The notes under the pieces: generated by a model
Told to the model about the DNA's origin: nothing
The model's database searches: none
The model's input: the letters and a program-made list of their open reading frames with translations, nothing else
Part shown: piece by piece, positions 17,883 to 23,147 of the stretch
Layout of the letters: every line of letters starts with the position of its first letter
Position numbering within the stretch: the stretch's first letter is position 1
Position numbers and translations under genes: made by a program
Origin: Tubiluchus corallicola
Lineage: Eukaryota; Priapulida; Priapulimorpha; Priapulimorphida; Tubiluchidae
Reading direction: 5' to 3'
DNA: 23,147 bases
NCBI GenBank assembly: GCA_030141605.1
Contig: JAQGDQ010001863.1
Location: 1 to 23,147 of the forward strand

Positions 17883-18252
17883 AATATACAGGGACTCTAA
17901 CAGCTGTCAAAGCCGCTTAGCTTTGTTACTACCTAAAGTAAAAAAGCTGTCGCTAAATATTCGTAAGAGAAAATTTCAAATCAAAAATATAAAAATAATG
18001 GCTGACCAAAGATTTTGGTATTATTTTTAAAAGTAAAAAACGGCAATAAAAACTGTAAAGGCACATTATTGTGGGTATGCTGTATGCGCATGCGCCAAAA
18101 TTGCGCATGCGCATCTCACTAATTCTGATGGCGTGAATATAAACGTGAGAGATTTGCACAAGTAAAATCATTTTGCAATTTGTCAAAGTGAATGTTAAGC
18201 TGTGTGTCAGTAGTTGGTCAGAATCCCGCTAGGCGGTGGTACGTCTTTAGCT
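17883..18252. other. No gene recognised
   Basis: Apart from the NRF1-like pair at 18085-18112, this is AT-rich and without supported exons. Confidence 0.35.
18085..18112. promoter_or_regulatory. Two perfect NRF1 consensus sites
   Basis: TGCGCATGCGC occurs at 18085-18095 and again at 18102-18112, separated by 6 bp in an otherwise AT-rich region. This 11-mer is the palindromic consensus of the NRF1 transcription factor. Two exact copies suggest a promoter or enhancer, but no adjacent transcription unit is proven. Confidence 0.45.
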
Positions 18253-18606
18253 CGTTAAAACACAAGAAAACCCTTAACTTACATAAAGCTTGAAAAATTC
18301 GTCTTAAAATTTTATGCCACTTACATACATACTGCCGTTTTGCATGCAGGACTTGCGTCGGCAATAACGCTGTATAAAACGTGTAAATTTAAACTCCCGC
18401 GATAACCGTTAGACGCAGCCATTTTGATGATGTCATTTGAAATACGTTTAGATAACATTGTGTAAAGTTTGAAAAAATAATCAGAGTATTCGCAGCGCAC
18501 ACGTCACTAACTAAATAAAATTTAAAATTACTGTATCTTGTCAACAAGATTAAAAATAAGTTTTTGGTTAGTGAGTGGTGCACCCTGGAGGGTGAGTCGG
18601 CGACAT
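18253..18606. repeat. Dispersed ~325-bp repeat, copy B
   Basis: Same-orientation homologue of 7313-7637, with several short insertions (for example an extra AGCCATTTTGATGATG region near 18417 and extra A-rich bases near 18473 and 18550). The blocks CGCTGTATAAAACGTGTAAA and GCACCCTGGAGGGTGAGTC are conserved. Confidence 0.75.
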
Positions 18607-19374
18607 TTTACCAATTGGTGAAAACACTTTAAATTGTAATTTCTAGTTACGTAAGTCTTTCCAGCAGCTCAGCGAAATGCTAAGTAAAATAGATTTGCAC
18701 GAAAAGTTTTTCATGACATAATTTAACATTGCCTTTTCTTCCGTTGATTTACGTTTGGTACATGACGTCATGTAATGGCAACTTCGGAACAGTATTGCGG
18801 GAGATTTAAAATGAAAACAAACAAAAATTCCTTTCAACGCGAGTACGATATACGCATAAAACTGCTATAAAGTAATATAATTTCTTAAGGCAATTTTTCT
18901 GAAACCTACTTCTGGTACCCCTTTTCTTGTCCGTTAAGCTCGTTACATTACCAATCCATTGCCGTCTTCTTATCTGAATTTGCTTACCTAGAGGATCTTA
19001 TTATATCACAAATCTTCATTGGAAACTCGTCATGCCACTTGATGCTCAGTAACTTCCTGTCGTGACGTCTAGGAAACAGTCTATTTCCTTTTATAGGCGC
19101 ACATCGAAAGCTGCTAATGTTAAACTTACTCGTCTGGCTTCCTCGCGTTCATAGACCTACCTAGTTCAATTTATTCGAACTTTTTTTGCTGTTAGCAGAT
19201 TAACACTAAATTAATGGATAGACCTGGTAATTTTTCGGAAAGCAAAAATGTAAGCCTATCCACGTAAAACTGTGTTCTTTAGTTTAGTTTGAACTTTATT
19301 GATTTTATTTAAAGTGAATTTACCATAAAGACTATGTCTGGTACGAGTACTTGACGGTGCAACTGCTTGAGTGC
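18607..19374. other. No recognisable feature
   Basis: AT-rich unique sequence. A minus-strand donor-like GACGA|GTAAGTTTA near 19126 lacks a convincing exon. Confidence 0.4.
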
Positions 19375-20027
19375 AAGGTGCTAAGGGTAAGGTGCTAAGG
19401 GTAAGGTGCTAAGGGTAAGATGGTAAGTGTAAGGTGCTAATTGTAAGGTGCTAAGTGTAAGGTGCTAAGTGTAAGGTGCTAAGGGTAAGATGCTAAGTGT
19501 AAGGTGCTAAGGGTAAGGTGCTAAGTGTAAGGTGCTAAGTGTAAGGTGCTAAGGGTAAGATGCTAAGTGTAAGGTGCTAAGGGTAAGATGCTAAGTGTAA
19601 GGTGCTAAGGGTAAGATGCTAAGTGTAAGGTGCTAAGTGTAAGGTGCTAAGTGTAAGGTGCTAAGTGTAAGATGGTAAGTGTAAGATGCTAAGTGTAAGG
19701 TGCTAAGGGTAAGATGCTAAGTGTAAGGTGCTAAGGGTAAGATGCTAAGTGTAAGGTGCTAAGGGTAAGATGCTAAGTGTAAGGTGCTAAGGGTAAGATG
19801 CTAAGTGTAAGGTGCTAAGGGTAAGGTGCTAAGGGTAAGATGGTAAGTGTAAGGTGCTAAGGGTAAGATGCTAAGTGTAAGGTGCTAAGGGTAAGGTGCT
19901 AAGTGTATGGTGCTAAGTGTAAGGTGCTAAGGGTAAGATGCTAAGTGTAAGGTGCTAAGGGTAAGATGCTAAGTGTAAGGTGCTAAGGGTAAGGTGCTAA
20001 GTATAAGATGGTAAGTGTAAGGTGCTT
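19375..20027. repeat. 14-bp minisatellite, about 46 units, partly 28-bp dimers
   Basis: The unit is AAGRTGSTAAGKGT. Two main types, AAGGTGCTAAGGGT and AAGATGCTAAGTGT, alternate through much of the array, giving a 28-bp higher-order repeat. It is interrupted by runs of a third type, AAGGTGCTAAGTGT, and occasional AAGATGGTAAGTGT. There is no long ORF and no resemblance to TTAGGG telomere repeats beyond short overlap. Confidence 0.95.
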
Positions 20028-20397
20028 ATGAAAGAATAAAGATCAAAAGATTCATTAGAACAAATCAGTGGCTCAAATACAAGTCAGAAGATGCATTAAG
20101 CTTCTTTAAATGAAAACTTTACATGTTAATTCGTAGAAACAACATTTAGATAACAGCAGTAATAATAAAATGCATTTGCAAAGTAGACAGCTAAGTAATC
20201 ATCTGATTTCTTACCACAATCTTGGTGCAGATTATGCAAAACAAGGCATCATTGATAAATCTTTAGAGCTGATGTCAACATAGCGCAATCTATTATCTTT
20301 CTTCCTACCATTTCCACTAACACATCCTTCTACCCTTCCTGTGTGATCTAACCTTTCTCCCAGTTCTTTTTTGTTCGCTCATCCATTCTTTTTTATC
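20028..20397. other. No recognisable feature
   Basis: Unique AT-rich sequence. Its last 100 bp is pyrimidine-rich and could belong to the LINE-like tail that follows. Confidence 0.35.
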
Positions 20398-20588
20398 GGG
20401 TTCACATGACAGTGGGCTTATACAAGCCTTTGCTTCTCTAGCCCACTGCAGTACAATTATTCTTTTATGATTACGATAGTGTATGAAACATAATAATTTA
20501 ATACAGTAGATGTAATAATTTTGATGTCACTGTGTGCTTAATGTCATTATATTGTACTGAATGTGATAATAATAATAAATAAAAAAAA
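20398..20588 (+). mobile_element. Probable LINE 3' tail
   Basis: A perfect 8-bp hairpin (AGTGGGCT at 20411, AGCCCACT at 20440) is followed by AT-rich sequence ending in GATAATAATAATAAATAAAA. A 3' UTR stem-loop followed by a short-unit repeat tail resembles LINEs whose reverse transcriptase recognises a 3' stem. No reverse transcriptase remains, so the call rests on architecture. Confidence 0.4.
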
Positions 20589-20703
20589 TCTATTGTACTG
20601 TAAGACGAGAGGTTGATTTAATAAACTCTTGTCATAAATTGTGCAGAACAATCAACATTGTAAGATGACCAGTTTTGAATTTTTCAAATACTTTTGTGTA
20701 TAG

Positions 20704-20818
20704 GACTGCAGGGTTAAAATTTCGTAAACAGTCACGTGTTACAATCTGGTGGTCAAGTAGAGGTCATCTAACAACGCTGCACCGGTCAACGGTATTTTAC
20801 GCATTCGAAGAAGTAATG
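20704..20818 (+). CDS. Candidate internal coding exon of unidentified plus-strand gene
   Basis: A 115-bp segment lies between an acceptor (ACTTTTGTGTATAG before 20704) and a donor (GTAATG|GTAAGA after 20818). After one base come 38 open codons, TAGLKFRKQSRVTIWWSSRG then HLTTLHRSTVFYAFEEVM. Other plus frames have stops. The composition (WW, basic N-terminal half, acidic end) looks protein-like but I do not recognise it. It opens in the phase left by the exon ending at 5896 (AG + G gives Arg), so the two could be consecutive exons across a repeat-filled ~14.8-kb intron. One-in-three chance agreement makes this only weak support. Confidence 0.42.
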
Positions 20819-21159
20819 GTAAGAACTTCCTATAAAATCACCACAGCTACAATTGGTGTTGTTAATTATACATAATCTTCTAATATAAACATCATTTTTC
20901 AATTGAGAAAATTTTCTTATGCATCTATTAGTGAATATTTGATTGGCTCGATCATTATTGTATCGATTATATTCTTGTAGGTAGATTCCACAAGGTGATT
21001 AATTCATGTTTTAATGAAATTTGGGAACTATAAGTTTCTCTAAATGCTTTGGGTAAAGAGTTACAAATTCTCATACCTTTTAAAAAAAACTGTTATACGG
21101 TTGCTCTGTAGTTTTTAAACCTTGAATTATACTCACCTTGATGCCGCGTACTTTTCTAC
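20819..21159. other. No recognisable feature
   Basis: AT-rich sequence downstream of the candidate exon, presumably intronic. Confidence 0.35.
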
Positions 21160-21265
21160 CTAGTTCTCTACCTACTTACGTGCCTGCCTGTCTGGCTACT
21201 TGCCCGTCCGCTTGTCTGACTGCTTACCTACCTACCTATACCTTTATTCCTGCCTACCTACAGGG
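21160..21265. repeat. Degenerate CTAC/CTGC tetranucleotide tract
   Basis: Irregular 4-bp periodicity of CTAC, CTGC, CTTG and CTGT units gives a Pro/Leu/Thr/Cys-rich ORF segment. It leads into the pentamer array and appears to be an older decayed microsatellite. Confidence 0.65.
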
Positions 21266-21295
21266 CCTACCGAATGTACGCACATTTACTACACT

Positions 21296-22320
21296 ATATC
21301 ATATTTATTATGTTGTGTTGTGTTGTGTTATGTTATGTTATGTTATGTTATGTTATGTTATGTTATGTTATGTTATGTTATGTTATGTTATGTTATGTCA
21401 TGTTATGTTATGTTATGTTATGTTATGTTATGTTATGTTATACTATACTATACTATACTATACTATACTATACTATACTATACTATACTATACTATACTA
21501 TACTATACTATACTATACTATACTATACTATACTATACTATACTATACTATACTATACTATACTATACTATACTATACTATACTATACTATACTATACTA
21601 TACTATACTATACTATACTATACTATACTATATACTATACTATACTATACTATACTATACTATACTATACCATACCATACCATACCATACTATACCATAC
21701 CATACCATACCATACTATACTATACTATACTATACTATACTATACTGTACTGTACTGTACTGTACTGTACTGTACTGTACTATACTATACTATATTATAT
21801 TATATTATATATACTATACTATACTATACTATACTATACTATACTATACTATACTATACTATACTATACTATACTATACTATACTATACTATATACTATA
21901 CTATACTATACTATACTATACTATACTATACTATACTATACTATACTATACTATACTATACTATACTATACTATACTATACTATACTATACTATACTATA
22001 CTATACTATACTATACTATACTATACTATACTATACTATACATACATACATACATACATACATACATACATTTTACTATATATCTTCTTCTATGCTATGC
22101 TATCTATGCTATACTGTACTATACTATTACTATACTATACTATACTTACTTACTTACTATACTATACTATACTATACTATACTATACTATGCTATACTAT
22201 ACTATACTATACTATACTATACTATACTATACTATACTATACTATACTATACTATACTATACTATACTATACTATACTATACTATACTATACTATACTAT
22301 ACTATACTATACTATACTAT
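21296..22320. repeat. 1-kb pentanucleotide array (TGTTA to TACTA) with variant blocks and phase slips
   Basis: Order: 3 TGTTG, about 23 TGTTA (one TGTCA), a long TACTA run from 21441, a 2-bp phase slip near 21631, a CATAC block (21671-21713), a TGTAC block (about 21746-21780), a TATAT patch, further slips near 21811 and 21891, more TACTA, a CATA tetramer run (22038-22071), a scrambled segment, then TACTA to 22320. The three nested ~390-codon ORFs arise because the pentamers contain no stop in any plus frame. Confidence 0.97.
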
Positions 22321-22969
22321 TTTGGCTACTCCGTGTTTTTTCTGCTTGACACACAAGGCAGCTGGTCTAAGTCAATAACACGTTATTTTACCAATCAATC
22401 GCCGTGCGTAAGTTTCTATCTTCAACCGTGAAACGTTCGATAGAATTTATTTTAGTTACCTATAGAATTTTCGGTTGTTAATAGTGGTGAGTGGTGACTG
22501 GTAACTCGAAACCTAGTATCGACAAAAATACAGTGAATATTCACAGTTCGTGTCGAGCTTTCAATTAGAATGGTGTAAGAAAGTGAAACTAACAATCCTC
22601 AATTCTTATACAAACTTGCTGTAATGATTATATAACTCTCAGTTAACCTCGTGGCAAACTATCACCATAGGGTTTCTAATAAAGTAAGCAAAACTATAAT
22701 AACGTCCTAGCGGACTTACGTTCAAGATTATTATATGCAAAAAAACTTTGTTGGCAATAATTTTATTATCTCATTATTGACAGGGATACAAGAAAATTAC
22801 AATTAGTCTGTAAAAACATGCTGTCACTTGGTGTTTACCATAACAATATTTCAAAATAGTTTTAAAAAACGAAAACATTTACGATAATTTATTCAATGTA
22901 AATTACTTCCTAAGCAGTAAGATCAGTTTTTAGCAATAGATATGACGTCATAACGCAAAATGATGTAAG
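22321..22969. other. No recognisable feature
   Basis: AT-rich unique sequence with one TGACGTCA at about 22943, just upstream of the last MITE. Confidence 0.4.
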
Positions 22970-23074
22970 CAGGGCCTATTTCGGGGGGGGGAGTGGGGAT
23001 ACTTCCCTGGGGCCTCACCCTCCAGGGGGCCTCGCACCGAGGTAACATTTTTTTGCTTTATACAAACATACTGC

Positions 23075-23147
<73 letters not shown>
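22970..23147 (+). mobile_element. hAT-like MITE, copy 4, cut by window end
   Basis: It begins with the terminus CAGGGCCTATTTC and follows the family through ACATACTGCCTCCTC, then is replaced by a microsatellite. The right end is outside the window. The left flank GATGTAAG (22962-22969) would be the expected 8-bp target duplication beyond the right end. Confidence 0.75.
23079..23144. repeat. (TC)33 microsatellite inside MITE copy 4
   Basis: Thirty-three uninterrupted TC units begin where other copies read CTCCTCGCTATT, so the run expanded from the CCTCCTC of the element. Confidence 0.95.

Noticed and set aside
17517-17910. Poly-Met and poly-Ser ORFs
   Set aside because: Simple consequence of GAT triplets on either strand.
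19126-19160. Micro-exon ending at GACGA|GTAAGT on the minus strand
   Set aside because: Only about 30 nt between a weak acceptor and the donor, with no coding signal to support it.
19375-20027. Interstitial telomeric repeat
   Set aside because: CTAAGGGTAAGG resembles telomere sequence only locally. The 14-bp unit does not contain tandem TTAGGG.
21138-22431. Three overlapping ~390-codon Tyr/Thr/Ile/Leu ORFs
   Set aside because: The pentamer TACTA has no stop in any plus frame, so all three frames stay open regardless of function.

Overview
The window looks like intergenic and intronic DNA from an invertebrate animal. It is AT-rich, has no long uninterrupted gene, no bacterial-style operons and no complete protein in one exon. 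It does carry metazoan hallmarks: GT-AG bounded exon-like ORFs, a 5'-truncated LINE, a hAT-like MITE family, a 5S rRNA-derived pseudogene and very many simple and tandem repeats. The phylum cannot be fixed from sequence alone.

Layout. 1-1.6 kb: a ~351/366-bp tandem repeat, then an ATGAG-type pentamer array. 2.0-4.3 kb: the best gene, on the minus strand. A first coding exon (4266 to 3878) has an N-terminal hydrophobic segment, and a second exon (2136 to 2006) joins it in a matching phase. Its intron holds a 172-bp tandem repeat and a 0.5-kb pentamer array. Upstream, at 4.7-5.0 kb, lie two TATA-like boxes in a direct duplication and an NRF1-like palindrome. 5.4-5.9 kb: a MITE followed by a convincing plus-strand internal exon. 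5.9-7.6 kb: a large imperfect duplication and one copy of a dispersed repeat. 7.8 kb: a weak minus exon. 8.4-9.1 kb: triplet and AT-rich microsatellites. 9.7-10.9 kb: a 60-bp satellite, a GC-rich stretch and a 5S pseudogene. 11.3-12.7 kb: 17-bp and 33-bp arrays. 13.5 kb: a possible tRNA-derived SINE. 14.1-14.8 kb: a 69-bp array carrying CRE-like sites. 15.0-15.7 kb: the 3' end of a non-LTR retrotransposon. 15.9-16.7 kb: two MITE copies, one with a perfect 8-bp target duplication. 17.6-20.0 kb: a GAT triplet array, NRF1-like sites, the second dispersed-repeat copy and a 14-bp minisatellite. 20.4-20.8 kb: a LINE-like tail and a plus-strand exon. 21.1-22.3 kb: a 1-kb pentamer array. The end holds a fourth MITE copy cut by the window edge.

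By my coordinates, tandem repeats make up roughly 7 kb, about 30% of the window. The long ORFs over them come from repeat arithmetic (units divisible by 3, or pentamers with no stop in any frame) and are not annotated as genes. The real coding content appears to be short exons of at least one minus-strand gene and one plus-strand gene, whose other exons lie outside the window or were not recognised. I found no coherent new multi-gene system. The most useful leads are the short spliced exons, the hAT-like MITE family, the 5S/GC-rich/satellite composite and the mosaic structure of the arrays.
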